Part shown: one piece after another, positions 8,530-17,230 of the stretch
How the letters are laid out: each line of letters starts with the position of its first letter
Numbering within the stretch: the stretch's first letter is position 1
DNA from: Paraburkholderia sp. D15
Lineage (GTDB): Bacteria > Pseudomonadota > Gammaproteobacteria > Burkholderiales > Burkholderiaceae
DNA: 64,000 nt
Direction: 5' to 3'
Assembly (NCBI RefSeq): GCF_029910215.1
Contig: NZ_CP110397.1
Location: 124,001-188,000 of the forward strand
Notes under the pieces: model-generated
The model's database searches: none
The model's input: only the letters and a program-made list of their open reading frames with translations
What the model was told of the DNA's origin: nothing
Made by a program: the position numbers and the translations under genes

Positions 8530-9063
8530 TCAAAGCGATCCAGTCTTGTCACCTACCGATCTGCTCCCCACCGCATCCAGCCTCGCCTGCAACTCTGCCT
8601 TGCGTTTCGCGATCTTTTCCCCCAAGGCGCGCAGATCGCAGTTTGACTTGCGCAACTCCGGGAAAAGCTCCTGCTCTTCCTCTTCGACATGGTGTCCAAC
8701 CATCTCGCTCATCACCTTGAAAGTCGCATCAAATCCCTTGTCGCCTGCCTTGAGCGTCTCAAACTTCGCGATCAGGGTCTTGACTAGAAAGTGCTCGACG
8801 TATGCTTCATCGACGTCGACCTTGTCGCTGTCAGGCAGCGCTTTCTCGGCCGCTGGGTATAGCAACTCTTCTTCGAGAATCGTATGGATCGACAGTTCTT
8901 CACAGGCCCGCTGTGCGAGCGCCGCCTTCCGTTCGAGGTCGTGGTCCGAGGACTTTCTGAACGCGGCGAACAGCTTCTCTACTGCGCGATGCTCCGCCTC
9001 AAGGAATGCTAACGCGTCGCGGGAGGTGGATCCCGACTTTGTCTCGCTCGTTGTGGTTTCCAT
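8530..9063 (-). CDS. Hemerythrin HHE-domain protein (copy 1)
   Basis: A 177-residue four-helix protein predicted to bind a non-haem di-iron centre. Candidate ligands lie in LEAEHRAVEKLF (about residues 22-33), SIHTILEEELLYP, EAYVEHFLVKT and VGHHVEEEEQELFPEL, the standard H/HxxxE series. Bacterial HHE proteins sense or buffer O2, NO or iron, or limit oxidative damage; which applies here is unknown. It is closely similar to the protein at 37854-38366, with whole blocks such as AKFETLKAGDKGFDATFKVM nearly unchanged. A sigma-54-like site lies upstream at 9212-9227. CGGAGCAAATTTTC precedes the start. Confidence 0.92.
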   Translation of the reverse strand: METTTSETKSGSTSRDALAFLEAEHRAVEKLFAAFRKSSDHDLERKAALAQRACEELSIHTILEEELLYPAAEKALPDSDKVDVDEAYVEHFLVKTLIAKFETLKAGDKGFDATFKVMSEMVGHHVEEEEQELFPELRKSNCDLRALGEKIAKRKAELQARLDAVGSRSVGDKTGSL

Positions 9064-9211
9064 GAAAATTTGCTCCGGAAGATAGTTGACTTATCTGCGC
9101 GATACTCGGTGTCGACAGTTCAGATTCAAAGGAACCGCACCGCTCAGCGCCGCCTTTCTAAAAACGTCGCGCCGGACATCGACTACGGCGGTCGTGCCGC
9201 CGACAATGTTG

Positions 9212-9227
9212 CGCAAACATCGTGCCG
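9212..9227 (-). promoter_or_regulatory. Sigma-54-like promoter for hemerythrin copy 1
   Basis: On the minus strand CGGCACGATGTTTGCG: CGGCAC, 5 nt, TTGC, with the invariant -24 GG and -12 GC at the right spacing. It lies 149 nt before the hemerythrin start and implies a leader of about 135 nt. Confidence 0.6.
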
Positions 9228-9298
9228 CCCGGTACAACGATGGTCCGACGGTTGCCCGGCTTCGATCGTCTCCCTAGCGTCACCCCGCGAGCGGTGAA

Positions 9299-9740
9299 TC
9301 ATCGAAGCAGGCCAAGAGCGCACCCGAGCCCGGATACACAGCAGCGCATCCTCCGGCCGACCAACATCCCAATTCCCGCGATTTCAAAATAGTTATCAAG
9401 CTCGTCCCTTCTGGCGGACGATGCCACCGCCACCCTGAGGCCGGCATCGGGCACCCGCTGTAGCAATTCTGGCACTGCGGCAAACGGACGCGCCATAGGC
9501 AGGTATCTCGATTTGAACCGCTCGCCGCGCCATTGCTCCAGCGCACCGCCGTAATCGCGCTGCTGATGAGCGCTGAGAAACATTGGCACTAGCTTGTCTC
9601 CACCTTTTCCTATCAGGCTTCTCGCCTCCTGGAACGTGACGTCGTGACCAAACCTCGCGAACTTCCTGCTTAGCGGTCGTATGCAGGTCGACAGGATCGA
9701 CCAGAGTTCCGTCGATATCAAAAATGGCGGCCCTGATCAT
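9299..9740 (-). pseudogene. Decayed HAD-family phosphatase (beta-phosphoglucomutase-like)
   Basis: The start at 9740 has a good ribosome site (AAAGGAGACTTGCC) and encodes MIRAAIFDIDGTLVDPVDLHTTA, the HAD motif I with both aspartates. The frame is then lost near 9655-9672, and the rest continues in a second frame with FARFGHDVTFQEARSLIGKGGDKL, the cap domain and motif II (VAVASSARRDELDNYF). The normal continuation with motif III (SKPDP) and motif IV is absent; the frame ends at 9299 in unrelated residues. So the gene has a frameshift (net loss of 2 or gain of 1 nt) and a lost C terminus. Unlikely to give an active enzyme. Confidence 0.75.
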
Positions 9741-9801
9741 GGCAAGTCTCCTTTGAAATAAGCAGGCGCGCGCAGCCCGTCGGTGACGGTCTCTCATGGA
9801 C

Positions 9802-10512
9802 TTACGCTCTCTGTGGCGGCGGTGTCACGACGACTTCCTGCGTCGTAGGCGCGGCCGCGAGTCGCTGACCTGCAGCGCGCAATGCCGCGCCGAAACCCGC
9901 CGGCGCCCGTGAGTCCAGACGTGCGCTCGTGACGACCCGCACCTTGGCGCTCCATGCAATGGTCGCGTCGGCGGCCATGAGCGCGTCGACCAGTGCGACG
10001 TCCTCGTCCGATGCAAGCGCTCCGAAACCGCCCACCGCCCGGTAAGCCGAGGCGGACACGCCCAGGTTCGCCCCGTGAATATGTCGGTGACCATCTCGAT
10101 CCCGATAGGTCGCGATGAAGTCCGTTTGGACCGCAGTGCTATGGCCGGTCCAGTTTTCAACGCTGACGACCCCGCACACCGCGTCTGCGCTACAGTGAAG
10201 CTGCTGCACGAGCCAGTCGGCCGGGACGGTTGTATCGGCGTCTGTGAACGCGAGCCACCGGGCGCCTTGATCGAGAGCCCGCTGTGCCCCGGCCGCGCGG
10301 GCCGATCCGACGTTCCGCAGCTCGACGGTCAGCACCGCCGCACCTAGCGAGGCTGCGATCTGCGCGGTTCCGTCGGCGCAGGTATCCGCGACCACGAAAA
10401 TCGCGACCTCCTCCGCCCCGAGCGCTGGATGTCTGCTCGCTGCAACAACCGAGCGCACGCAGCGGCCGATCAGGTGAGCCTCGTTGTGAGCGGGAATGAT
10501 GACGGCAAGCAT
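9802..10512 (-). CDS. Glycosyltransferase family 2
   Basis: A 236-residue GT-A-fold enzyme that transfers a sugar from a nucleotide donor. It begins MLAVIIPAHNEAHLIGRC, has VADTCADGTAQIA and the metal-binding D-x-D in AFTDADTTVPADWLVQQ, and later HGANLGVSASAYRAVGGF and ASDEDVALVDALM. ATG 10512 is preceded by ACAGGAGACACC; the frame is open 98 codons further upstream but those residues do not look like this family. It has no membrane segment and no glycan neighbours apart from the decayed HAD gene behind it, so acceptor and product are unknown. Confidence 0.85.
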   Translation of the reverse strand: MLAVIIPAHNEAHLIGRCVRSVVAASRHPALGAEEVAIFVVADTCADGTAQIAASLGAAVLTVELRNVGSARAAGAQRALDQGARWLAFTDADTTVPADWLVQQLHCSADAVCGVVSVENWTGHSTAVQTDFIATYRDRDGHRHIHGANLGVSASAYRAVGGFGALASDEDVALVDALMAADATIAWSAKVRVVTSARLDSRAPAGFGAALRAAGQRLAAAPTTQEVVVTPPPQRA

Positions 10513-11165
10513 GGTGTCTCCTGTTCTCCAGACCCGATCGGTCCAATCAGTTGAGGGTTTATCCACCACGGCTGGCAGATCGCCGTGCCGTGGTTGTACT
10601 GGACGCGCGGCGTGCATAGCGGCGGCCATCCTTCGAAAAAGAACCTCGAAACTTTTGACGAACTCCACGACGCTGCTTGGCATCCACGACGGTGTATCGG
10701 TGGTTTTCGAGCGATTCGTCGTAGCTCTTTCGGGCAGGCGCTGCTCGCTCGTGTTCATCAGGCGGACCATCGGACAGTGGCCTTGCCGTCGCTGATCGGG
10801 AGCCACTCATGGACTGTCTTGCGGCACACGAACACCCGCGATAAGCGCGCCAGCCTGCTGTCGCGAAGCGCTGTGGGGAATGCCCTGCGGCCTTCAGTGC
10901 CGGCGATATTCTTCCCGGTACGACGCGACTTGGACACAACCACCGTCGACAGCAGTTTAGGTTTCTCGGGTTTGTTTGCGGCTACGCATGAAGTGGGCCT
11001 GCGGCCGTCGCTCGCGGGACCGGCCGAACTACGAGGGTAAATAGGTAATCCGGGCGGAGGAACGGAAAATGCTGTCGTTTGATGCGGTTTTGCCCGCCCC
11101 GGCACCTGTCTAGCCGGGTCGATACATTGAGGCAGTAGCATCGACAAAGGTAATGGAGACTGACA
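10513..11165. other. Intergenic region without a supported gene
   Basis: Overlapping open frames on both strands (for example 10585-11040 on plus) lack ribosome sites and recognisable motifs. The only candidate signal is CGGCACCTGTCTAGCC (11100-11115, plus strand), a sigma-54-like site with one mismatch in the -12 box, 50 nt before the membrane-protein gene at 11166. Confidence 0.4.
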
Positions 11166-12095
11166 ATGAGCCACATCAAGGAGCACGCGGGCTATCCGCT
11201 GGAAGCGGATAGCCCCATATTGTTTACCCATCAGCACGATGGTGCGGTTTCATGGGGAGCAGTCTTCGCAGGGGGTGTCAGTGCCGCCGCATTCGCCCTC
11301 ATTTTGCTCACGCTTGGAACAGGCTTGGGCCTCACCGCGCTCTCGCCCTGGTCCTCGAGTAGTTCCAACGCGAAAGCTTTCGGCTTTGCCGCAGTATTGT
11401 GGGTCTGCGTCACCTCGATCCTCACGTCTGGACTAGGCGGATATCTAGCCGGACGTTTGCGTCGACGGTGGGTAGCGATCAGCGCCGACGAGTTGCATTT
11501 CCGTGACACCGCGCATGGTTTTCTGAGCTGGGCCGTAGCGACGCTACTGACCGCCGCCATCCTTACTTCAGCCGTTTCTGATGCGCTGCGTGCGGGTACT
11601 CAGGCCGTGGCATCTGGAGGTGAGAGCAATTACGGCGCGATGACGACGATGATGCGTGGCAATGCGGACGCGGCGCTTAAGACCTGGCCCCTCGGTTACC
11701 TTATCGATTCTCTGTTCCGCTCGCCAGCGGGCTCACCGCCTGCGGCGAACGCGCCGGTCGATAATACTGGGTCGGCACGCCAGGAAGCGGCACGCATCTT
11801 TCTGAATAGCGCGGCAACCGGCGCTCAACTATCGCCAGAGGATTCCGCCTATCTGGGCCGCATGGTAGCGCAACGCACAGGACTTTCGCCGGAGGCCGCA
11901 CAGGCTCGGGTAAAGGCCGCATACTCAAATCTTTTGCAGAAGCTCGCCGCGCTCGAGGACGCCACGAAGGCCGCCGCTGACAAGGCACGCAAAGTGACAA
12001 TCGGCGCGTCGCTGTGGCTATTTGTGTCTCTTCTGATGGGCGCATTTTCCGCGAGCCTGTTTGCGACTCATGGCGGTCGGGTACGCCAAATATAA
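11166..12095 (+). CDS. Conserved inner-membrane protein of unknown function
   Basis: A 309-residue integral membrane protein. An N-terminal cytoplasmic tail is followed by a small-residue-rich hydrophobic pair (WGAVFAGGVSAAAFALILLTLG and FGFAAVLWVCVTSILTSGLGGYLAGRL), a third and probably fourth segment (FLSWAVATLLTAAILTSAV), a long polar central region with helical repeats of Glu/Ala/Lys, and a last membrane helix near the C terminus (ASLWLFVSLLMGAFSASLFA). Similar proteins in proteobacteria have sometimes been labelled PhnA-like, which does not imply phosphonate metabolism. AATGGAGACTGACA gives the ribosome site. A tiny membrane peptide follows 34 nt later. Confidence 0.82.
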   Translation: MSHIKEHAGYPLEADSPILFTHQHDGAVSWGAVFAGGVSAAAFALILLTLGTGLGLTALSPWSSSSSNAKAFGFAAVLWVCVTSILTSGLGGYLAGRLRRRWVAISADELHFRDTAHGFLSWAVATLLTAAILTSAVSDALRAGTQAVASGGESNYGAMTTMMRGNADAALKTWPLGYLIDSLFRSPAGSPPAANAPVDNTGSARQEAARIFLNSAATGAQLSPEDSAYLGRMVAQRTGLSPEAAQARVKAAYSNLLQKLAALEDATKAAADKARKVTIGASLWLFVSLLMGAFSASLFATHGGRVRQI

Positions 12096-12129
12096 GTGGA
12101 ACCCCAGTCCAATAACCACGGAGGTAATC

Positions 12130-12204
12130 ATGCGTTCGATTCTTCTTTACATGCTCGGAGTACCCATCCCTATCATCATCCTGATCGCGCTTTTCTGGCA
12201 CTAG
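12130..12204 (+). CDS. 24-residue single-span membrane peptide
   Basis: A short open frame with a near-perfect ribosome site (CGGAGGTAATC) encodes 24 residues that are almost entirely one hydrophobic helix (LLYMLGVPIPIIILIALFWH). It follows the membrane protein at 11166 by 34 nt and is probably co-transcribed. Such peptides often stabilise or tune a neighbouring membrane protein; function here is inferred from position only. Confidence 0.7.
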   Translation: MRSILLYMLGVPIPIIILIALFWH

Positions 12205-12282
12205 GACATCGCGACCGCCGGATAACGGGGAAACACCGGCGGCGGCCGCTTCGGCAAAAGACTTATAGCGGCCGGGTCCCTT

Positions 12283-12645
12283 TTACTGCAAATCCAGAGC
12301 GAGGCTCAGTCCTCGCCGCGCGCGATTCCCGGGATCGGTGAAAGCCCCGCGTATTGGCACGAAAAGCCCGATAAACGTCTCTACGGTAATCTCCTCTACG
12401 CGACGCCAGTACACATGGACTTTCTGGCTTGTCGTCTGGAGATGGAGGGACTGAATTCCGATGGCGTCAGCCACAGAAGGGGCAGTAATCATCGCGCCCA
12501 ACAGAGAATGCTGTTCGCGCAGCGCGGTTATTATGGCCTGCAAGTTCAACGCAGTCATTTTCTCGAATGCAGAAAAAATTTCAACGGCACACGCGAGCGT
12601 GGCATCGGTGGGAACGTCGGTCTCAGGAAGGGTATTTCGGAACAT
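12283..12645 (-). CDS. Phasin-like protein
   Basis: A 120-residue, largely helical protein without signal peptide. The central part (FEKMTALNLQAIITALREQHS, then a QSLHLQTTSQKVHVYWRRVEEI segment) resembles phasins, the amphipathic proteins that coat polyhydroxyalkanoate granules and can act as general stress chaperones. It is somewhat shorter and more divergent than PhaP itself. It lies about 100 nt downstream of the manganese catalase on the same strand and may be its operon partner. The family call rests on overall pattern, not on an invariant motif. Confidence 0.55.
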   Translation of the reverse strand: MFRNTLPETDVPTDATLACAVEIFSAFEKMTALNLQAIITALREQHSLLGAMITAPSVADAIGIQSLHLQTTSQKVHVYWRRVEEITVETFIGLFVPIRGAFTDPGNRARRGLSLALDLQ

Positions 12646-12743
12646 TGGTTTTAGGTGGATGGTTGGGGGTTAAGCTCAGTTCGCACTGCGCGGGGGCCGC
12701 CAAGGCAGGCCGCCGGTCTTGCGATCGGCGACCTGCTGGCCCC

Positions 12744-13628
12744 TTACTTCTGCGATGCGGCTTCCTGCCCAGCGCCAAGGTCGGCCCCAGTGACCGGATC
12801 CGACTCGGCCGCGGATGCAGTTCTCGATGCCATGGCGCTGAGCAGTTCGACATCCTGTTCAGATACCTGAACCGTAGCGAGACCATCGCCGCCGTCAACC
12901 GCCGGTTCCGGATTCTCCACGTACTCCCAATTTGGCCCGTCGTTCCAGGGGCCGCGCGGAGCGTCGTCTCCGCTCGACATGTTGTAATAAACGTTGGTGT
13001 ACTGCGGGACCCCTGGCAATTTTCCCTGCGGGAAGTTCGGCTGGATCGAATGCAACGCTTTCTCGAACGATTTCTGATGTGCGATTTCGCGGGTCATCAG
13101 GAATCCAAGCGCCTCCGAGATGCCGGGATCGTCGGTTACGTTCATCAGTCGCTCGTAGACGATCTTCGCTCGAGCCTCAGCCGCGATATTCGAGCGAAGA
13201 TCCGCAGTTGGCTCACCGATGGTGTCGATGTACGCGGCTGTCCATGGCACCCCGGCAGAATTGGTCAAGGAAGGACCGCCACCGTACAGGAGTGACGTGA
13301 TATGCGAATCGTTGCCGCCTGCCGTGAGCGAACGGTAAAGCTCCGCTTCGGACTCTACTCCCTCAGCGAGTTGACCCTTTGCGCCCTTGTTAAGCATCGC
13401 GACGATCGAGCCGATGATTTCAAGGTGGCTGAGTTCTTCGGTCGCAATGTCAAACAGCATATCGCGTCGTCCCGGGTCATCCTCGCTTACCGCCTGAGTG
13501 AAATACCTGCACGCTGCCGCCAGTTCACCTTGCGGTCCTCCAAACTGCTCAAGTAGCAGATTGGCCAGTCCGGGGTTGGGCGCCGCTACGCGGACGGTGT
13601 ATTGCAGTCGCTTGTTGTGCACAAACAT
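12744..13628 (-). CDS. Manganese-containing catalase (copy 1)
   Basis: A 294-residue non-haem catalase that disproportionates H2O2 at a di-manganese centre in the cytoplasm. The five expected ligands are visible: Glu35 (GPQGELAAACRYF), Glu65 and His68 (ATEELSHLE), Glu151 (NIAAEARAKIVYE) and His184 (REIAHQKSFEKAL). The start at 13628 has TGGAGAAATGCG; an upstream extension of 20 codons has no family resemblance. The sequence is nearly the same throughout as the copy at 36188-37063. No sigma-54-like site was found upstream, unlike many neighbours. The phasin-like gene follows on the same strand. Confidence 0.95.
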   Translation of the reverse strand: MFVHNKRLQYTVRVAAPNPGLANLLLEQFGGPQGELAAACRYFTQAVSEDDPGRRDMLFDIATEELSHLEIIGSIVAMLNKGAKGQLAEGVESEAELYRSLTAGGNDSHITSLLYGGGPSLTNSAGVPWTAAYIDTIGEPTADLRSNIAAEARAKIVYERLMNVTDDPGISEALGFLMTREIAHQKSFEKALHSIQPNFPQGKLPGVPQYTNVYYNMSSGDDAPRGPWNDGPNWEYVENPEPAVDGGDGLATVQVSEQDVELLSAMASRTASAAESDPVTGADLGAGQEAASQK

Positions 13629-13948
13629 CGCATTTCTCCAAAAAAATGTAGTCGGGTCCGTAGCGGCATGCTCTCGTGAATGAAGCATTACGCAACGGAC
13701 GACGGTTTGTCAGAAAAGCCGGCTGGTGGGCGATGACGATCGCATGTGCGGGATGACGCCGACCCGGTCTCAGGGCGAACGCCCTGGCGTGGTGTGCGCG
13801 CAGTGACGCAACGGAGGACCTGCGACAGCGTCATCGCATGCGCTGTGCCCGGAGCTTCTACCCGGAGCGGGTCGTGTCTTCAGAGATAAATCCAACATCT
13901 GGCATGCGTGTTGCGCAGCGCCAAGCGAAGCTCGAAAATAAGCCATCG
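13629..13948. other. Divergent promoter region between manganese catalase and DUF4142 gene
   Basis: About 320 nt between divergent starts. It contains the sigma-54-like site at 13900-13915 for the rightward gene. I see no comparable site for the catalase and no additional gene; an open frame running in from 13838 lies upstream of and across that site and lacks a ribosome site. Confidence 0.5.
13900..13915 (+). promoter_or_regulatory. Sigma-54-like promoter for DUF4142 copy 1
   Basis: TGGCATGCGTGTTGCG: TGGCAT, 5 nt, TTGC, a close match to the RpoN consensus TGGCAC-N5-TTGC. It lies 33 nt before the ATG at 13949. A transcript starting about 12 nt downstream excludes the longer open frame that begins at 13838. 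Confidence 0.65.
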
Positions 13949-14515
13949 ATGAGTAAAGTTATGAAATACGCTCTGAACAGATCCACTATGATTACTGTCG
14001 TCCTTGCAAGCGCCTGCGTGATTTCTATCGATGCAATTGCACAAACACAGGCGGCATCGACGACCGCTGCCAATGCGTTACCCCATGTGGACAGCGAGTT
14101 TGTGCAGTCCGCCTCCATGGCGTCGTCGACGGAGATCGACGCGTCCAAGCTCGCAACCTCGAACTCGACAGACAAAGACGTGAAGTCCTTCGCGCATCAC
14201 ATGATTCTCGACCATACGAAGCTGACGTTGCAGCTAAAGATGGCGGCCCCGCGTGGCGTTGCGGTACCAAAAGACAATTCAGATACGACATTGCTGGACT
14301 CGCTGAAGCCGCTGAAAGGACCCGCCTTCGACAAAGCGTATATCTCAAAGGTCGGGCTGGAGGGCCACAAGGAGGCAATCGCGGCGTTCGAGAAAGAAAT
14401 CTCCGACGGTCAGAATGCCGACCTGAAGAAGGCCGCGCAAAAAGCGCTGCCGACCATCAAGGAGCATTATCAGATGGCACAGCAATTGGCCAACAAGAAG
14501 GGCATTACGGAGTAG
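13949..14515 (+). CDS. Periplasmic DUF4142 protein (copy 1)
   Basis: A 188-residue exported protein. A basic start and hydrophobic core (TMITVVLASACVISIDAIA) are followed by a mature region beginning QTQAASTTAAN. The helical DUF4142 domain covers most of the rest, with SFAHHMILDHTKLTLQLKMAA, where paired histidines give it a ferritin-like look; function is unproven. The paralogue is at 63206-63748 and the two agree over long stretches (GLEGHKEAIAAFEKEI, NADLKKAAQKALPTIKEHYQ). ATG 13961 is an equally possible start. The sigma-54-like site just upstream rules out the longer frame from 13838. Confidence 0.85.
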   Translation: MSKVMKYALNRSTMITVVLASACVISIDAIAQTQAASTTAANALPHVDSEFVQSASMASSTEIDASKLATSNSTDKDVKSFAHHMILDHTKLTLQLKMAAPRGVAVPKDNSDTTLLDSLKPLKGPAFDKAYISKVGLEGHKEAIAAFEKEISDGQNADLKKAAQKALPTIKEHYQMAQQLANKKGITE

Positions 14516-14937
14516 CCAGCGCAAGATAAATTTCGACTGAGACAGCGCCTACTACGGTCGGCAATCGACGCGCTGCTGCGTTCCCATGGCCCGGCGCTGC
14601 TCGAGGTGGGAGTGCACCCTGCGGAGACTGTGACGAGGCAGAACCAGGTCGGTCGACGACGGTCGTCGCGGGCCGTCGGAGACCGCGGGTATGTCGGTTG
14701 CGACGCATCCCGAAGGGACATATGCCGGTGATTTGCCGTGAAGAGTAATGCGATAAAATGCGTACGGAGCGAAGGTAAAAATTTAATTTTTCCATTGGCT
14801 TGTACAGACACATTGCCGCTTTTTGGAAAGGATAACGAACCCAGCGGCAGTCAGTCCGCCGGGATGCCGACGCGCGAAAAAAACCCATTTGATGCGGGAT
14901 GAGGGCGATATGATCGTCACAGAGGGAATATTCGATC
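14516..14937. other. Intergenic region with an AT-rich palindrome
   Basis: No supported gene. It holds a perfect palindrome AAAAATT-T-AATTTTT (14777-14791), conspicuous in this GC-rich sequence and possibly a regulator or nucleoid-protein site. Confidence 0.4.
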
Positions 14938-15168
14938 ATGGTCACTATCACTGACATTCAATCACACGCGCGGATGCTGGGCATTCTTCCAGTGCTGCTC
15001 GCGCTGGGCGGTTGGTATCTGGTCCGCGGAGGCCGGCGACAGCCCGGGTTGCGTAGCGGCCCGGGCGGTAGGCGCGAACTCATCATGCCTTCTGCCGCCG
15101 TCATCGACTTTAACGAAGAGCGGGCGCGGCGCCGGTCGTTTCAGGGCCCCCGATGGGGAGTGTCATGA
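14938..15168 (+). CDS. Small hypothetical protein, possible single membrane span
   Basis: A 76-residue frame with a moderate ribosome site (GAGGGAATATTCGATC). It has one hydrophobic stretch (MLGILPVLLALGGWYLV, residues 13-29) followed by an arginine-rich tail. I do not recognise it and found no relative in the window. It may be a small membrane protein or a chance frame. Confidence 0.35.
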   Translation: MVTITDIQSHARMLGILPVLLALGGWYLVRGGRRQPGLRSGPGGRRELIMPSAAVIDFNEERARRRSFQGPRWGVS

Positions 15169-15388
15169 AACCGATGACACTGTGCGTGTGCCGCGCGAGG
15201 CCGCACCTGGCCCTGGGATTTAACGACATGCGCGAATTCCACCGGCATCGCTCCAGATCTGACAATGGTCGACGGACTGGATTCAACGAACCGGGGTCAA
15301 CGATATACGTCCACTGGCAGATTCCTTACCTGATTTACGTGAGCGACAGCTTTTTCCGGCAGTTCCGGAAATGGCGGCCATACCTTAA

Positions 15389-16080
15389 ATCGTGAAGTCC
15401 GGCTTTTCCTCGGCGACATTTTTCCGACCGGCTGGCAGGCTGCGGTGCAATGCGATATCGAGCCTACCGATACGGTCGCGATCTGGGGCGCCGGCCCGGT
15501 CGGGCAAATGGCGATTCGCAGCGCCGTACTGCTCGGCGCAAAGCAGGTGATTGCGATCGACCGCGTACCCGAGCGCCTTTCGATGGCGCGCGCGGGCGGC
15601 GCCGTCACGATCGATTTCAAGGAAGAGAGCGTCCTCGAACGGTTGAAGGAACTGACGGGCGGCAAGGGGCCGGAAAAATGTATCGACGCCGTTGGCATGG
15701 AATCGCACGCAACACGTTCGGTCGACTCCATGTACGACCGCGCAAAGCAGGCCGTGATGCTCGAAACCGACCGGCCGCACGTGCTGCGCGAGATGATCTA
15801 CGTTTGCCGTCCTGCGGGAACGTTGTCGGTGCCGGGCGTCTACGGCGGTCTGGTAGACAAGATTCCGTTCGGTGCGTCGATGAACAAGGGCCTGACATGG
15901 CGCATGGGACAGACGCACGTCAACCGCTGGACCGACGATCTGTTGCGGCGAATCCAGGAAGGGCAGATCGACCCGTCGTTCGTTATCACGCACACGGTTT
16001 CGCTCGATGAAGGCCCGCGCATGTACAAGACGTTCCGCGACAAGGAAGACGGCTGCATCAAGGTCGTGCTCAAACCTTGA
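15389..16080 (+). pseudogene. Zinc-dependent alcohol dehydrogenase, N-terminally truncated remnant
   Basis: Only the C-terminal ~230 residues remain of a medium-chain zinc dehydrogenase. The preserved part starts at [16 protein letters not shown] and includes the NAD-binding turn [30 protein letters not shown] and the C-terminal [18 protein letters not shown]. The catalytic domain with the zinc-binding Cys/His residues and structural zinc loop is absent, and the 200 nt upstream show no displaced piece of it. No ribosome site precedes the candidate GTG at 15445. A complete member of the same superfamily lies 1.3 kb downstream (17385-18593), but the two differ too much to be simple copies. Confidence 0.75.
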
Positions 16081-16171
16081 CGCGTCGGGCAGTAATCGTC
16101 GCGGCACAGGCGCTGTTTGTTATTTCATGTGAGCTGCGCTGACGTGGCTCCCCAGAATGAAGGTGATGTAA

Positions 16172-16783
16172 ATGGATTCCCGTACTGAACCGAAGCAAGA
16201 GAGCGCTCGCGCTCTGAAGGAACGACTGCCGCAACCGGATTCGATCGCGCGCGGCCTTGGGTGGTACAGCATTGCGCTCGGCCTTGCAGAACTGGTCGCG
16301 CCGCGCATGATGGCTCGCGTGGCAGGCGTCGAGACAGGACCCGGCACCATGCGCTTTTACGGTTTGCGCGAACTTGCGTGCGGCGTCGGCATACTGGCGT
16401 CGCGCGATCCGCGGCCGTTCCTGTGGGCACGCGTAGGCGGCGATGCACTCGACCTTGGCACGCTCGCGGTGTCGTCGAACAAGTGGAACGCACGCGACCG
16501 GCAACGGGCGGCAGCCGCGGCCGTGAACGTGGTCTGCGTCACGGCGCTCGACGTGTATGCCGCCAGTTGTGCGGAGAGTGCGCCGCGTTTGCCGTCGGCG
16601 GACTATAGCGACCGCACCGGTTTTTCCAGCTCGCCCGAGCAGATGCGCGGTGCCGCGCTCGCGGACTTTGAAACGCCACGCGACATGCGCACGCCGGATG
16701 CGCTTGCGCCCTATACGCGCGGCGATCAGTCGTCGACGACGGGTCAGCGCCTGCGTGCGGGGAGCGCGACGAGCGCCGCATAA
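16172..16783 (+). CDS. Conserved membrane-associated protein of unknown function
   Basis: A 203-residue protein. After a polar N terminus it has two or three moderately hydrophobic segments (GWYSIALGLAELVAPRMMARVAGV, LRELACGVGILAS, and AAAAVNVVCVTALDVYAA) and then a long polar, probably disordered C terminus rich in Ser, Arg and Asp. The N-terminal half resembles the membrane part of proteins often annotated as cyclase/dehydrase, but the SRPBCC lipid-binding domain that usually follows is absent. GAAGGTGATGTAA precedes the ATG. Perfect inverted repeats follow the stop. Confidence 0.65.
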   Translation: MDSRTEPKQESARALKERLPQPDSIARGLGWYSIALGLAELVAPRMMARVAGVETGPGTMRFYGLRELACGVGILASRDPRPFLWARVGGDALDLGTLAVSSNKWNARDRQRAAAAAVNVVCVTALDVYAASCAESAPRLPSADYSDRTGFSSSPEQMRGAALADFETPRDMRTPDALAPYTRGDQSSTTGQRLRAGSATSAA

Positions 16784-16802
16784 GCCTTCGCATCGGTGCA
16801 GA

Positions 16803-16832
16803 AAGCGTACCCTCCGGACGGCGGGTACGCTT
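16803..16832 (+). terminator. Hairpin after the 16172 gene
   Basis: AAGCGTACCC (16803-16812) and GGGTACGCTT (16823-16832) form a perfect 10-bp stem with a 10-nt loop about 20 nt after the stop codon. The following bases are only weakly T-rich. Confidence 0.5.
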
Positions 16833-16922
16833 CATTTAGCGTTGAGTTTGCGCGCTATATCGGCTTGTCTTGCACGGTGTCTTTGCAAACCGTCTCGTAA
16901 GGCGAGCAACGCGCGCACAACG

Positions 16923-17180
16923 TCACGCCGACAAATCACCCTTGCTGGTTGGATGGCCTTCGGCGCCACCCGGTTCGAGATCGGGGTCCACGTGATCGTG
17001 CTCAGGGGTGTACGGCCCTTCAGACGGGTGTTCTTTTCCCTTCGGAACCAGAGTCGGGTCGATGCTTCCATGCTCCCGCTCTTCCACTGTGCCGTCGGAT
17101 TTGATCTTGACGTCTCCATCACCCAGCTTCTCGCGCCGCTGGTCCGCGCGTTCCACGGGATCGGACGGTTCCTGGTTCAT
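16923..17180 (-). CDS. Small hydrophilic protein, 85 residues
   Basis: A strongly charged protein with no hydrophobic segment, rich in Glu, Asp, Pro, Gly and His (for example KGKEHPSEGPYTPEHDHVDPDLEPGG split over its second half). It looks intrinsically disordered and hydrophilin-like, which is common in desiccation or osmotic stress, though this is only inferred. GAGAGGAGAAAAGC is an excellent ribosome site. A sigma-54-like site lies at 17231-17246. The long frame running upstream from it to 18605 is the antisense of the dehydrogenase gene and is not real. Confidence 0.72.
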   Translation of the reverse strand: MNQEPSDPVERADQRREKLGDGDVKIKSDGTVEEREHGSIDPTLVPKGKEHPSEGPYTPEHDHVDPDLEPGGAEGHPTSKGDLSA

Positions 17181-17230
17181 GCTTTTCTCCTCTCTGGTTG
17201 ATTGTCGCTTCGTCACGCACATCGAAATCG

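Noticed and set aside
9064..9300. tRNA or small RNA search in gaps
   Set aside because: No cloverleaf or T-run-ended hairpin found here.
9802..10806. Long form of the GT2 with 98 extra N-terminal residues
   Set aside because: The extra part shows no family similarity and the strong ribosome site sits at 10512.
10585..11040. 151-residue plus-strand frame in the largest gap
   Set aside because: No ribosome site, no motif, and equally long frames on the other strand.
13629..13760. Sigma-54-like site for manganese catalase copy 1
   Set aside because: Candidate GCAA sequences have the -24 GG equivalent one base out of place.
15153..15395. 80-residue frame after 14938-15168
   Set aside because: No family resemblance and no good ribosome site.
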